A stretch of DNA of 51,611 nucleotides. It comes from JAWBSP01 sp964632175 (GTDB taxonomy: Archaea; Hadarchaeota; Hadarchaeia; Hadarchaeales; JAWBSP01). Of the stretch, positions 9,391 to 16,620 are shown piece after piece. Within the stretch, counting starts at the first letter, position 1, and every line of letters begins with the position of its first letter. The position numbers and the translations under genes are program-made. The stretch is taken from the NCBI GenBank assembly GCA_964632175.1, contig CAZWBJ010000007.1:1-51611 (forward strand), read 5' to 3'. Under the pieces are notes generated by a model that was given only the letters and a program-made list of their open reading frames with translations, was not told the origin of the DNA and searched no databases.

Positions 9391-9652
9391 AACGGGCAGC
9401 GTGATTCTTGGGAGCAGGCAGACCCTGAGATTCTTGAAGCTAGGCAGAGGGCAGCTTGTCATCGTGGCATCCAATTGTCCCAGGGAGCTGAGAGAGGCGG
9501 CGGAGTACTACTGCAGGCTGACGGGGATTAAACTGTATTCTTATCCGAAGGGCAGCGTTGAGCTTGGGGTGGCAGCGGGAAAACCATACCCAATAAATTT
9601 GATGACCGTTTTGGAACCGGGGGACTCGCGCGTTCTGTCTCTAGTCGGGTAA
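9356..9652 (+). CDS. rpl30e: Ribosomal protein L30e
   Basis: A 98-residue protein of the L7Ae/L30e family. It has the conserved block LGSRQTLRFLKLGRGQLVIVASNCP and the later GSVELGVAAGKP. The start is GTG at 9356, inside the end of rpoA'' in another frame; this start gives the standard L30e length. Its stop codon overlaps the nusA start (TAATG). L30e following A'' and preceding NusA is the common archaeal order. Confidence 0.96.
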   Translation: MDVEEEIRRAVETGSVILGSRQTLRFLKLGRGQLVIVASNCPRELREAAEYYCRLTGIKLYSYPKGSVELGVAAGKPYPINLMTVLEPGDSRVLSLVG

Positions 9653-10086
9653 TGGAGGGAATAAAGCTTGGGCCGGAGGAGATAAAATTCATAACCCTTT
9701 TCGAGAGCCTTACGGGCAGCAAGATCAAAGATTGCCTGATTGAGGAGAATGGTGGGATAACCTTTGTGGTTGAAGAGAAAGAACTGGGGAGGTGCCTGGG
9801 CAAGGGAGGAAGAAACGTAAAAAGGTTCAGAGACCTCACGGGAAAATCTGTACATGTGGTGGGTTATTCAAGCGATCTCTCCCAGTTCGTGAGAAATATC
9901 TTTTCGCCGGCGGAGGTTGCCAAGGTACTTCTCAGTGGGGATGGAAAGACGGTGACGGTGGAGGTAAAGCCTGGTTTCAAGGGGATGGCTTTGGGTGAAG
10001 GCAAAAGGAGACTTGCCAGGGCTAGGAAACTGGTGGGCAGGTTTTATGGGGTGAAGGATATAGTTGTAAAAACCTCTGCATCTTGA
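9652..10086 (+). CDS. nusA: NusA-like transcription factor with KH domains
   Basis: A 144-residue archaeal NusA. It contains only the two KH RNA-binding domains and lacks the bacterial N-terminal and S1 regions. The GxxG loop of the first KH domain is LGKGGRNVKRF near residues 49-59; the second KH domain is degenerate near MALGEGKRRLARARKL. It lies between rpl30e and rps12, overlapping the former by 1 bp and abutting the latter. The family is expected to act in transcription elongation or termination, but its archaeal function is only partly known. Confidence 0.95.
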   Translation: MEGIKLGPEEIKFITLFESLTGSKIKDCLIEENGGITFVVEEKELGRCLGKGGRNVKRFRDLTGKSVHVVGYSSDLSQFVRNIFSPAEVAKVLLSGDGKTVTVEVKPGFKGMALGEGKRRLARARKLVGRFYGVKDIVVKTSAS

Positions 10087-10512
10087 ATGCCCGGGGAATT
10101 CGCTGCCAAGAAATTGAAAAGAGATCGGCAGAGATTCAGGTGGAAGGATGAAGGGTTCCGGAGGAGGGCCCTAAGGCTCAAGGAGAAGCACGACCCGCTA
10201 GAGGGTGCTCCCAGAGCCAGGGGCATCGTTTTGGAAAAGGTGGGTGTGGAGGCCAAGCAGCCCAACTCTGCGATCCGGAAGTGCGTAAGGGTTCAGCTTG
10301 TAAAGAATGGGAAGGTAGTTACTGCGTTCTGTCCTGGGGATGGAGCGATCAACTTCATCGATGAGCATGATGAGGTGGAGATTGAGGGCATTGGGGGTGC
10401 CAAGGGGAGGGCTAAGGGGGACATTCCTGGAGTCAGGTACAAGGTGGTATCAGTAAATGGGGTATCGCTAGAGGAGGTGAGGACCGGCAGAAAGGAGAAG
10501 CCGAAGAGGTGA
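10087..10512 (+). CDS. rps12: Ribosomal protein S12 (uS12)
   Basis: A 141-residue uS12. The decoding-centre loop is visible as KQPNSAIRKCVRVQL (near residues 57-71). The family end block DIPGVRYKVVSVNGVSLEEV precedes a basic tail. It starts at ATG 10087 immediately after nusA and ends 3 bp before rps7. The position matches the universal str-operon order. Confidence 0.98.
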   Translation: MPGEFAAKKLKRDRQRFRWKDEGFRRRALRLKEKHDPLEGAPRARGIVLEKVGVEAKQPNSAIRKCVRVQLVKNGKVVTAFCPGDGAINFIDEHDEVEIEGIGGAKGRAKGDIPGVRYKVVSVNGVSLEEVRTGRKEKPKR

Positions 10513-10515
10513 GGT

Positions 10516-11121
10516 ATGGAATTTAGCTACTTTGGAAGGTGGTCCACCGAGGGGGTGGAAATCAAGGACAAGGCACTCTCCAAGTACATTAAGCTGGATG
10601 CCACTCCTGTGTTGAGGTCCGGTGGAGTGCAAGCTAAAAGACCTTTCCTCAAAGCAGAAGTGAGCATTGTGGAGAGACTCATCAACAAGGTGATGCGCTC
10701 CGGACCGGGGGCTGGGAAAATAGGGGGGAGGGTAATAAGGGGGGCGGGTGCGTGCGGTAAGAAGTATAAAGCTTACAACATTGTCAGGAAGGCCTTCGAG
10801 ATTATTGAGCAGAGAACGAAGAAGAACCCCGTTCAGGTGCTGGTCGATGCCGTGGTGAATTCTGCACCACGTGAGGAAACGACGAGGATAAGCTACGGGG
10901 GGATAACCTACCACGTAGCGGTGGATGTCTCCCCCAGCAGGAGAGTGGACATAGCACTTAGGAACTTGGCCGCTGGCGCCTTTTCCTCCTCCTTCAGGAG
11001 CAAAAAAAGCATCTGGGAGTGTTTGGCCGAGGAAATCATTCTAGCGGCTAACGGGGACCCAAGGAGTTACGCTTTCGCGAGGAAGGAAGAGATAGAGAGG
11101 ATTGCCAAGGGGGCACGGTGA
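10516..11121 (+). CDS. rps7: Ribosomal protein S7 (uS7)
   Basis: A 201-residue uS7 with the archaeal N-terminal extension. Family blocks include VERLINKVMRSGPGAGK, YNIVRKAFEIIEQRTKKNP and ISYGGITYHVAVDVSPSRR. It closes the polymerase/str cluster. The elongation factor genes that follow rps7 in many archaea are absent here and are replaced by tRNA-Lys(CTT) and a glycosyltransferase on the other strand. Confidence 0.97.
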   Translation: MEFSYFGRWSTEGVEIKDKALSKYIKLDATPVLRSGGVQAKRPFLKAEVSIVERLINKVMRSGPGAGKIGGRVIRGAGACGKKYKAYNIVRKAFEIIEQRTKKNPVQVLVDAVVNSAPREETTRISYGGITYHVAVDVSPSRRVDIALRNLAAGAFSSSFRSKKSIWECLAEEIILAANGDPRSYAFARKEEIERIAKGAR

Positions 11122-11130
11122 AAATATAAC
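11121..11130 (+). promoter_or_regulatory. TATA box for tRNA-Lys(CTT)
   Basis: AAAATATAAC is centred about 27 nt before the first base of the tRNA, the usual archaeal TATA distance. It overlaps the last codon of rps7. Confidence 0.6.
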
Positions 11131-11152
11131 TACTGATTTCCAAATTACAGGA

Positions 11153-11226
11153 GGGCCCGTGGCTTAGTCTGGGAGAGCGACCGGCTCTTAACCGGTAGGT
11201 CGAGGGTTCGAATCCCTCCGGGCCCG
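11153..11226 (+). tRNA. tRNA-Lys (anticodon CTT)
   Basis: The acceptor stem is GGGCCCG/CGGGCCC. The anticodon arm ACCGG-CTCTTAA-CCGGT presents CTT. The T arm is GAGGG-TTCGAAT-CCCTC and the discriminator is G. It shares the acceptor stem with tRNA-Lys(TTT) at 378-451. The 3' end directly abuts the stop codon of the convergent glycosyltransferase gene. Confidence 0.94.
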
Positions 11227-12522
11227 CTAAAATAGCTTCTGGTAAAGCCTATCGAACTGCCGCGCTATCTTCTCCCAAGAGAAGTAGGTGCAGACGTACC
11301 TCCTCCCATCTTTCCCCATCTTCTCCAGTTTTTCCGCAGCCCTCGCGAGGGCCTCGGCAAGGGGCTCCGGCTGCCTGCAGTCCACCCTGATTCCAACCTT
11401 GCCGTTCACCCTGTCTGGAATAATCTCCTTTAACCCACCCACATCCCCCACGACCACGGGCTTTCCAGAAGCCATCGCCTCCAAGGCCACAATCCCGAAG
11501 GCCTCAACTAGGGAGGGGAAGCAACAGATGGAGGCAGACCGGTAGAGGAGGGGAAGGTCTCCCCTGACGTCCTCGTTGCGGATTACTATTTTTTTCCTCA
11601 AGGGCTCGGGCAGGGCGTCTCTGGTTTTTAGGAGTTCCTCGTAGGTATACCCCCCGAAGCCCAGAATGGCAAGGGAGTAGTTGGGATGATCCTTTGCAAA
11701 GAGCGTGAAGGCCTTCAGCAGGGTCTTGTGGTTCTTCTCGGCCACGAAGCGCCCCGTGGAGAGGATGAAGGGTCTGCTGATGCCGTACTTCCTCGCCACG
11801 GCCTCAAGTTCTTTCTCCTCACCCTCCTCTGGTGGACGGTAAAGTTGCGTGTCCACACCGTTGTAGATAACCTTGAGTTTCCCCCGCGGCAGACCGTAGG
11901 CGGCTCTCACGGACTCGGCCGTTGCTTTGGAAACGCAGTGCACCAGCTCGGCTTCTTCGCAACCCCTCGCCTCTAAAAGTAGCCTTCTGTCCAATCTCCC
12001 CATCTCCTTTTTGAGTTCGGGAGACATCCCCTCTCTCTCCGCCCTCCTCAAGAGGCCCAGATAATCGACCCCCACAGGTCTCTGAACGCTCATGTGTACG
12101 GAGAAAACCGAGGGGAAATCGAAGATTTCCTTCATATACTCGATGGCCTTGGCGTTCATCCAGTCGTGGGCATGCACGATGGTTTGATTTCTTCGAAGAA
12201 AAGTAGAGAGAGGCAAAATCCTCTCGTGGACCACGGAGGAGACAAAATCTAGGGCTTGGATGATGTCCTGGTTCCCCTCCGCCATCCAGTAGCTACTGGG
12301 GTCTAGGGATCTCCAAGGCTCCACTGGAACGGCATTCACCCTCACATTCTCCGCGTGTCTGAAGGAGATGGTTCTCGGAGAGTTGGTTGCCCTCACGAAG
12401 ATCAGGGTTTGGTAGGGCAGGAGGGGATAGAGGTAGGTCACCACAATGTCCAGCCCGCCAGTGTACAGCACATTCGCCACTTGGGTTTGGAAACCCAGCC
12501 CGAAGACTATGAGGCGCTTCAT
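11227..12522 (-). CDS. Glycosyltransferase family 4/5-type (glycogen-synthase-like GT-B fold)
   Basis: The protein is 431 residues from ATG 12522. It has an N-terminal glycine-rich loop (LIVFGLGFQTQVANV), the HAHDWMNA motif typical of glycogen/starch-synthase-like enzymes, VIYNGVDT, and ILSTGRFVAEKNHKTLLKAF. The C-terminal nucleotide-sugar motif EAFGIVALEAMASGKPVV has the two conserved glutamates. An upstream ATG at 12579 would add 19 residues. I prefer 12522 because a TATA-like box lies 26 nt upstream, giving a leaderless mRNA, and the glycine-rich loop then starts near residue 6. Sugar donor and acceptor cannot be told; starch synthase-like activity or a lipid/protein glycosylation step are both possible. 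Confidence 0.88.
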   Translation of the reverse strand: MKRLIVFGLGFQTQVANVLYTGGLDIVVTYLYPLLPYQTLIFVRATNSPRTISFRHAENVRVNAVPVEPWRSLDPSSYWMAEGNQDIIQALDFVSSVVHERILPLSTFLRRNQTIVHAHDWMNAKAIEYMKEIFDFPSVFSVHMSVQRPVGVDYLGLLRRAEREGMSPELKKEMGRLDRRLLLEARGCEEAELVHCVSKATAESVRAAYGLPRGKLKVIYNGVDTQLYRPPEEGEEKELEAVARKYGISRPFILSTGRFVAEKNHKTLLKAFTLFAKDHPNYSLAILGFGGYTYEELLKTRDALPEPLRKKIVIRNEDVRGDLPLLYRSASICCFPSLVEAFGIVALEAMASGKPVVVGDVGGLKEIIPDRVNGKVGIRVDCRQPEPLAEALARAAEKLEKMGKDGRRYVCTYFSWEKIARQFDRLYQKLF

Positions 12523-12543
12523 GTTTGAAATCTCGGCTTCCCC

Positions 12544-12552
12544 CTTAAAATA
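12544..12552 (-). promoter_or_regulatory. TATA box for the glycosyltransferase gene
   Basis: On the minus strand TATTTTAAG lies about 26 nt before ATG 12522. This supports a leaderless transcript and decides between the two possible starts. Confidence 0.5.
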
Positions 12553-12595
12553 CCGAGGCGTCAAGGGTAAATCTCGCAAAACCTAAAATTTTGGA

Positions 12596-12668
12596 AGCCC
12601 CGTGGTGTAGCGGTCAAGCATCCGGGCCTTTGGAGCCCGTGACGCCGGTTCGAATCCGGCCGGGGCTA
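12596..12668 (+). tRNA. tRNA-Gln (anticodon TTG)
   Basis: The acceptor stem is AGCCCCG/CGGGGCT. The anticodon arm CGGGC-CTTTGGA-GCCCG presents TTG. The T arm is GCCGG-TTCGAAT-CCGGC and the discriminator is A. Length is 73 nt with no insertion. It is the intact reference for the neighbouring tRNA-Gln(CTG), which differs by a 17-nt insert in the D loop. Confidence 0.94.
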
Positions 12669-12670
12669 CT

Positions 12671-12682
12671 CAAAAATTATAT
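12671..12682 (+). promoter_or_regulatory. TATA box for tRNA-Gln(CTG)
   Basis: CAAAAATTATAT is centred about 29 nt before the tRNA 5' end. It shows that the second tRNA-Gln has its own promoter and is likely expressed despite the D-loop insertion. Confidence 0.55.
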
Positions 12683-12707
12683 CCTCCGAGGAGGAAGAGT
12701 GTTGGGT

Positions 12708-12797
12708 AGCCCCGTGGGGTAGACCCTTATGGGGCCCAACGGTCAAGCCTAACGGGCTCTGGACCCGTTGACCCCGGTTCGAATCCGGGCGGGGCTA
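12708..12797 (+). tRNA. tRNA-Gln (anticodon CTG) with a 17-nt D-loop intron
   Basis: The acceptor AGCCCCG/CGGGGCT, anticodon arm ACGGG-CTCTGGA-CCCGT (CTG), T arm CCCGG-TTCGAAT-CCGGG and discriminator A are all intact. Compared with tRNA-Gln(TTG), the D loop has an extra ACCCTTATGGGGCCCAA at 12723-12739. Removing it gives exactly 73 nt and the same D-loop sequence, AGCGGTCAA. The precursor can fold with GGGT (12717-12720) paired to GCCC (12734-12737). A 3-nt bulge AG^A, a CCC/GGG inner helix closing TTAT, and AA^C at the 3' site complete the fold. Both inferred cuts fall after the second base of a 3-nt bulge, as the archaeal splicing endonuclease requires. The outer helix is weak, so this is a relaxed bulge-helix-bulge. 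Confidence 0.8.
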
Positions 12798-12820
12798 CCT
12801 CGCGTAGCAGATTTCCTCGA

Positions 12821-13054
12821 TTATACTTCCACTACAATCGCCGTGTTAGTGTCCACTACTCCCTTGATCCTGTGGATGTCCTTCACCACCACTCCGGTTA
12901 GGGAGGGCAAGTCCTCTGCTTCCACGAACGCGATGATGTCGTAGGCGCCCGTGACCACGTGAACCGACTTCACACTCTTAAGCTTCCTCATTTCGTCCGC
13001 CACCTTCTTCACCTTTCCTATCGCCACCGTTATGAGGATGTATGCCTGCACCAT
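12821..13054 (-). CDS. Stand-alone Lrp/AsnC ligand-binding (RAM) domain protein
   Basis: This 77-residue protein is the effector-binding half of Lrp/AsnC regulators without the DNA-binding helix-turn-helix. It opens with AYILITVAIGKVKKV, has the central VHVVTGAYDIIAFVEAED, and ends with the typical VVDTNTAIVVEV. Stand-alone RAM domains form oligomers and bind amino acids, and can partner full-length Lrp proteins. No full-length Lrp gene is in the window. It lies 9 bp downstream of the traB-like gene on the same strand. Confidence 0.92.
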   Translation of the reverse strand: MVQAYILITVAIGKVKKVADEMRKLKSVKSVHVVTGAYDIIAFVEAEDLPSLTGVVVKDIHRIKGVVDTNTAIVVEV

Positions 13055-13063
13055 CTAACCATC

Positions 13064-13723
13064 TCAAGAGGAATAAAAAGGCATCTCCCACTCCATCCTA
13101 GACCCCCAAGTCCCCAGGGCCCGAACGAGCCCCTGGAGGTGACCGGCACCTACCACGCAGACCATCTTTCCGCCGGCCGAGAGCCCCAGAATTCTGGTGA
13201 CCATGTATTCGTCCCTCTCCTCCACCAAGACCCGGTAAAAGCCCGGACACATCTTTTTGAAGTTGTGGAGCAGCCTGGACATGCCCTCTTCCCCCTTGAG
13301 TTCCGGCTTCACCTTGGGCGAGAGAAAGAGCCCTGCCGCCAGCCAAGCCAAGAACTTCAATTTCTCTCCGATTCCCAGATTGAGGAGTTCTTGGAGGGTG
13401 ACGGTTATGTCCCTGTCGAGGAACTCCAATCTAGCCCCGACTTCCCTAGCGGCCTCCGCGGCCTCCAGCATCTCCCTCCCAGCCTCCACTCCCATCCTCT
13501 TGGAGAAGAATTCCTGTATCAAGTATAGAATCAGGGCTATGGGGCTGGAAGGTGCGGAGGCGAAACCGCTTGTTAAGGCCTCATACCTCTGGGGGCAGAG
13601 TTCCACTCCCACGATATCCGGTTTCTCGGCTAGGATGACCTTCCTTACCATTTCAACGCTCTCCGGAAAAACGTGGGCCGTACCAATCAGAATCAGCCTA
13701 TCGCTGAGGCGCTTCACAATCAT
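13064..13723 (-). CDS. TraB/PrgY-family protein
   Basis: The 219-residue protein shows the TraB family pattern: ILIGTAHVFPESVEMVRKVI at the N-terminus, then PDIVGVELCPQRYEAL, with LEFLDRDITVTL in the middle and VCVVGAGHLQGL near the end. The first GTAH and the last GAGH motifs are the conserved histidine-containing elements of the family. It lacks the long C-terminal membrane region of many archaeal TraB proteins, leaving one hydrophobic stretch near FLAWLAAGLFL. The biochemical function is not firmly known; the family is related to the TIKI/EreA/ChaN-like fold. Its start overlaps the end of the upstream reductase gene by 4 bp. Confidence 0.88.
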   Translation of the reverse strand: MIVKRLSDRLILIGTAHVFPESVEMVRKVILAEKPDIVGVELCPQRYEALTSGFASAPSSPIALILYLIQEFFSKRMGVEAGREMLEAAEAAREVGARLEFLDRDITVTLQELLNLGIGEKLKFLAWLAAGLFLSPKVKPELKGEEGMSRLLHNFKKMCPGFYRVLVEERDEYMVTRILGLSAGGKMVCVVGAGHLQGLVRALGTWGSRMEWEMPFYSS

Positions 13724-14361
13724 TTTGGTCTATAGACGAGCAGCAGATCTTTTCCAACCTTCCTCTTTTGCACGAGCACAAGCTGGAGTCCCTCCTCCAC
13801 TTTCCTGAAGCCTTCACCCCCCACGAGCGACTTGGCTTTTTCCCCGCCGAGGATTACGGGACAGACCGAAATCCGCAGCTCGTCCACGAGGCGGTTCTTC
13901 AGCATGTTCCAGTTGAGGGTGGAGCCACCTTCTAGCAGGAGCTTCCTTATCCCCAGCCTATGGAGCTGTTCGAGCAGCTTGGGGAGGTCTACCCAGTGCT
14001 CGCCCACCACAAGGACGGTGGCCTTCTTCTTCAGCTTCTCTATTCTCGCTCTCGGTGCCCTTCTGCTCACCGCCACGATGGTTCTGGCCGATCCATCTAA
14101 GACCTTCGAGTCCAAGGGGGTGGAGGCCATGCTGTCTACCACTACCCTGACGGGATTTTTTCCCCTCACCAGCCTCACGGTGAGGGATGGGTTGTCCTTA
14201 AGAACGGTTCCTACCCCCACCATTACGGCATCAACACGCGAGCGTAGGAAGTGGAGCCTCCTCAGATCCTCCGGGCAAGAGAGCCTGCTGTCTCCTTCCA
14301 CTGTGGCGATTTTGCCGTCCACGCTCATGGCCATGTTGAGGATTACCCTGGGTCGCGGCAT
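13720..14361 (-). CDS. 2,5-diamino-6-ribosylamino-pyrimidinone 5'-phosphate reductase (archaeal RibD-C/ArfC type)
   Basis: A 213-residue RibD C-terminal-domain reductase. The N-terminal block RVILNMAMSVDGKIA, then DAVMVGVGTVLKDNPSLTVR, PVRVVVDS and the NADPH-pocket sequence LLLEGGSTLNW near residue 138 are all family signatures. In archaea this enzyme reduces the ribosylamino-pyrimidinone intermediate of riboflavin (and F420/FAD) synthesis using NADPH. Other riboflavin genes are absent from the window. It is the first gene of a minus-strand unit with traB and the RAM-domain gene, and is divergent from the PRC-barrel gene. Confidence 0.93.
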   Translation of the reverse strand: MPRPRVILNMAMSVDGKIATVEGDSRLSCPEDLRRLHFLRSRVDAVMVGVGTVLKDNPSLTVRLVRGKNPVRVVVDSMASTPLDSKVLDGSARTIVAVSRRAPRARIEKLKKKATVLVVGEHWVDLPKLLEQLHRLGIRKLLLEGGSTLNWNMLKNRLVDELRISVCPVILGGEKAKSLVGGEGFRKVEEGLQLVLVQKRKVGKDLLLVYRPK

Positions 14362-14453
14362 CTCTACTTCCTATACACCAAAATTGGCTCCATTGGTCCC
14401 TTCTAGGTGCCAGAATGCCGCCGGCTCTGACGAGGTGGCGAGTGGAGGACCCC

Positions 14454-14462
14454 GTTTTTAAC
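14454..14462 (+). promoter_or_regulatory. TATA box for the PRC-barrel gene
   Basis: GTTTTTAAC is centred about 24 nt upstream of ATG 14482, consistent with a leaderless transcript. Confidence 0.45.
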
Positions 14463-14481
14463 CCCAAAGCGGACAACTTGG

Positions 14482-14706
14482 ATGATAAGGGGCTCCAAGA
14501 TCATCGGGATGGAGATCTACAACGACAAGGCTAGAAGAGTGGGAGAGGTAAAGGATCTAGTTCTGGATGAAAAGAGAGGGGTCTTAACTGGCTTCACCTT
14601 AGAGTCGAGGGGTCCGGTTGCCCTCTGTGTTCCCTTCGAAACGGTGAAGGCGATAGGTGATATAGTGCTGGTCGCGACGAAGGAGCAGCAGCAGGGGCGG
14701 GCATAA
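14482..14706 (+). CDS. PRC-barrel domain protein
   Basis: A 74-residue small beta-barrel protein. It starts MIRGSKIIGMEIYNDKARRVGEV and has the typical VKDLVLDEKRGVLTGF strand pair, ending near VPFETVKAIGDIVLV. PRC barrels occur in RimM, the photosynthetic reaction centre H subunit and many short archaeal proteins of unknown role. It has its own TATA-like promoter and is followed by the tbp promoter, so it is probably monocistronic. Confidence 0.9.
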   Translation: MIRGSKIIGMEIYNDKARRVGEVKDLVLDEKRGVLTGFTLESRGPVALCVPFETVKAIGDIVLVATKEQQQGRA

Positions 14707-14707
14707 C

Positions 14708-14717
14708 CTCTTTAAAC
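14708..14717 (+). promoter_or_regulatory. TATA box for tbp
   Basis: CTCTTTAAAC lies about 24 nt before ATG 14737, with a purine-rich stretch before the ATG. A leaderless transcript is likely. The gene product would itself bind this element. Confidence 0.5.
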
Positions 14718-14736
14718 CAGCCGAAAAAAAGGGACG

Positions 14737-15285
14737 ATGGCGGTCAAGGTTAAAGTCCAGAATATTGTTTGTTCGGTGATCTACGAAGGGGTGACCTTTC
14801 CGTTGGAGAAGCTGGTGAAGGTGCTGGACAATGCGAGGTATGACCCCGAGGTCTTTCCCGGCATCGCCTACAAGTCCGAGAACCCACCGGCCTCTTTCCT
14901 GATCTTCTCCTCCGGTAAGATGAACTGCGTGGGGGCGAGGAGCCTGAAGGATGCCCTCTTGGCCGTGAAGAAGCTCACCGCCAAACTCAGGAAATGTGGG
15001 GTGAAGGTCAGAAAGCCGCCTAGGGTGGAGGTTCAAAACATTGTTGCTTCCCTAGACTTCGGGCGGACGTTTGATCTGGAGTACATCGCCAAAACCTTCG
15101 AGAACACAGAATACGAGCCCGAGGTCTTTCCGGGGCTGGTGATGAGGCTTGAGGAACCCAGGGCGGTCGTCCTGCTCTTCGTCTCCGGAAAGGGTGTGTG
15201 TGCGGGATCCAGGAAGTACGCCGATATAAAAAAGGCGGCAGAGATGGTCGACAAGCTCATCCCTCCTGCCTTTTCGGAGCGCTGA
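14737..15285 (+). CDS. tbp: TATA-box-binding protein
   Basis: A 182-residue TBP with the two imperfect direct repeats. Repeat 1 has VQNIVCSVIYE, YDPEVFPGIAYK and FSSGKMNCVGARS. Repeat 2 has VQNIVASLDFG, YEPEVFPGLVMR and FVSGKGVCAGSRK. It binds the TATA element and, with TFB, recruits RNA polymerase. There is no long acidic C-terminal tail. The next gene starts at the base after the stop codon, so a divergent EPSP-synthase-like gene is probably co-transcribed with tbp. Confidence 0.98.
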   Translation: MAVKVKVQNIVCSVIYEGVTFPLEKLVKVLDNARYDPEVFPGIAYKSENPPASFLIFSSGKMNCVGARSLKDALLAVKKLTAKLRKCGVKVRKPPRVEVQNIVASLDFGRTFDLEYIAKTFENTEYEPEVFPGLVMRLEEPRAVVLLFVSGKGVCAGSRKYADIKKAAEMVDKLIPPAFSER

Positions 15286-16524
15286 ATGCGTGTGGTGGTA
15301 GGGCGGGTGGAAGGGATTAGTGGGGAACTTATTCCGCCCCCCTCCAAATTCTTCACCCAATTCTCCGTGGCCTTGGCGGCGGTTTGTGAGGGGAGAAGCG
15401 AGATACGATCGCCGCTCTCGGTGGGGGATACCACATGTCTCTTATCTTCTGTGGAGAGGCTGGGCGGAACTGCTAGGAAAAGCGAGGGCAAGTGGGTGGT
15501 TTGGGGAACGGCTGGGCGACCTTCCCCCGCCGGCGGCGTGCTGGACGCTAAGAACTCCGCCACTTCCCTCTCCCTCCTTTCCTCCATTTCAGCGCTTGCG
15601 GGGAGGACGATGGTGGTGACTGGCGACCTTCAGTTGCGCTCCCGCTCCTTCCCGGAGCTCCTGCTAGGCCTGCGCAGGATTGGCGTGAGCGTTTTCTCCA
15701 CGAAGGAGAACGACTCCCCCCCCTTCGTCATCATGGGGGCGGACTTAAAGGGGGGAAAAGCGTGGCTTGGGGTGCCGGACAAGTACCTCCCTTCCCTGAT
15801 TCTGCCCTGTCTCTTTGGCGAGGGGGAATACCACCTGATAGCCAAAGGCGGGGAGAGGCTTCAGAAGGCTGAGGAGCTCTTGAAGAAGGCTGGGGTGGGA
15901 ATCCGGCGGAGGAGGGGTCTGATAATCCGAAAGCAGATGCCGGAGGGCTTTAAGGTAACAGTTCCACGGGATCCCGACCTGCTTGCCCCTTTCGCTGTTC
16001 TGGCCACACTGACCGATTCAAGGGTACAGATTAGGGGGGAGGGGAGGTTCTTCTCCCTCTTGAAGCGCCTCGGTGTAGCTGTTAAGGTTGGTGGGGGGAA
16101 AGCCAAGCTGGAGGGACCACAACAGCCCAAGCCAGTGAAGATGGACCTCTCGGAGATCCCGGAGTTCTTTCCCCTCCTGTGCGTGATGGCGTGTTTCGCC
16201 AAGGGCACCAGCGTTTTCTCCAATCTCTCTCCCGCGAGAAAGGCCAAGAGCGACAGGGTATCGGTTATGGTCAGCTCCCTCCAAAAGATGGGGGCAAAAA
16301 TCGAGGAGAGAAGGAGCGAGGTCCTAATCAGAGGCCCCTGCTCCTTGAGGGGGTGCGAGGTGGACGCGGGAGGGGATCCCTGCACGGCGGCCGCCCTAAT
16401 AGTGGCCGGAGCGCTGGCTGAGGGGAAGACCGCAGTGAAGGGGATCGAATCCCTTAGGGTGACCTATCCCAACTTCCTAGGCTCGTTGAGGAAGCTCGGA
16501 GTGGAAACGATTTTGGGATCGTGA
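15286..16524 (+). CDS. Divergent EPSP-synthase-family protein (AroA-like) lacking key catalytic residues
   Basis: The 412-residue protein keeps the enolpyruvyl-transferase layout. Family blocks can be matched at PPPSKFFTQF (near 17-26), KNSATSLSLL, GDLQLRSRSFPELL, EIPEFFPLLCVMACFAKGTS (near 290) and a C-terminal GGDPCTAAALIVAGALAEG. Several residues needed for EPSP synthesis differ. The Ser after the first Lys is Phe and the following Arg is lost. The Asp of the IPD motif is Glu, the Glu of VKESDR is Lys (ARKAKSDRV), and the His-Arg of GDHR is replaced by Pro-Cys. It is either a very divergent AroA or a paralogue with another function. It abuts tbp. No other shikimate gene is in the window. 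Confidence 0.75.
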   Translation: MRVVVGRVEGISGELIPPPSKFFTQFSVALAAVCEGRSEIRSPLSVGDTTCLLSSVERLGGTARKSEGKWVVWGTAGRPSPAGGVLDAKNSATSLSLLSSISALAGRTMVVTGDLQLRSRSFPELLLGLRRIGVSVFSTKENDSPPFVIMGADLKGGKAWLGVPDKYLPSLILPCLFGEGEYHLIAKGGERLQKAEELLKKAGVGIRRRRGLIIRKQMPEGFKVTVPRDPDLLAPFAVLATLTDSRVQIRGEGRFFSLLKRLGVAVKVGGGKAKLEGPQQPKPVKMDLSEIPEFFPLLCVMACFAKGTSVFSNLSPARKAKSDRVSVMVSSLQKMGAKIEERRSEVLIRGPCSLRGCEVDAGGDPCTAAALIVAGALAEGKTAVKGIESLRVTYPNFLGSLRKLGVETILGS

Positions 16525-16587
16525 AACGCGACCACCTCATTGAGCAGATACAGCTTCATATTTCTAGAAGGCGTAAGTTGAGTTGGA

Positions 16588-16597
16588 TTATATACCT
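16588..16597 (+). promoter_or_regulatory. TATA box for thi4
   Basis: TTATATACCT is centred about 29 nt before ATG 16621. A second AT-rich stretch (TTTAAAATCGG) abuts the ATG. No recognisable TPP riboswitch is present in the 96 bp upstream. Confidence 0.5.
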
Positions 16598-16620
16598 TTA
16601 AGAAAAAAGTTTAAAATCGG

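Noticed and set aside
12708..12797. The longer tRNA-Gln as a pseudogene
   Set aside because: All stems, the anticodon and the discriminator are intact, it has its own TATA box, and the insert folds like an intron with correct cut sites. A functional spliced gene is more likely.
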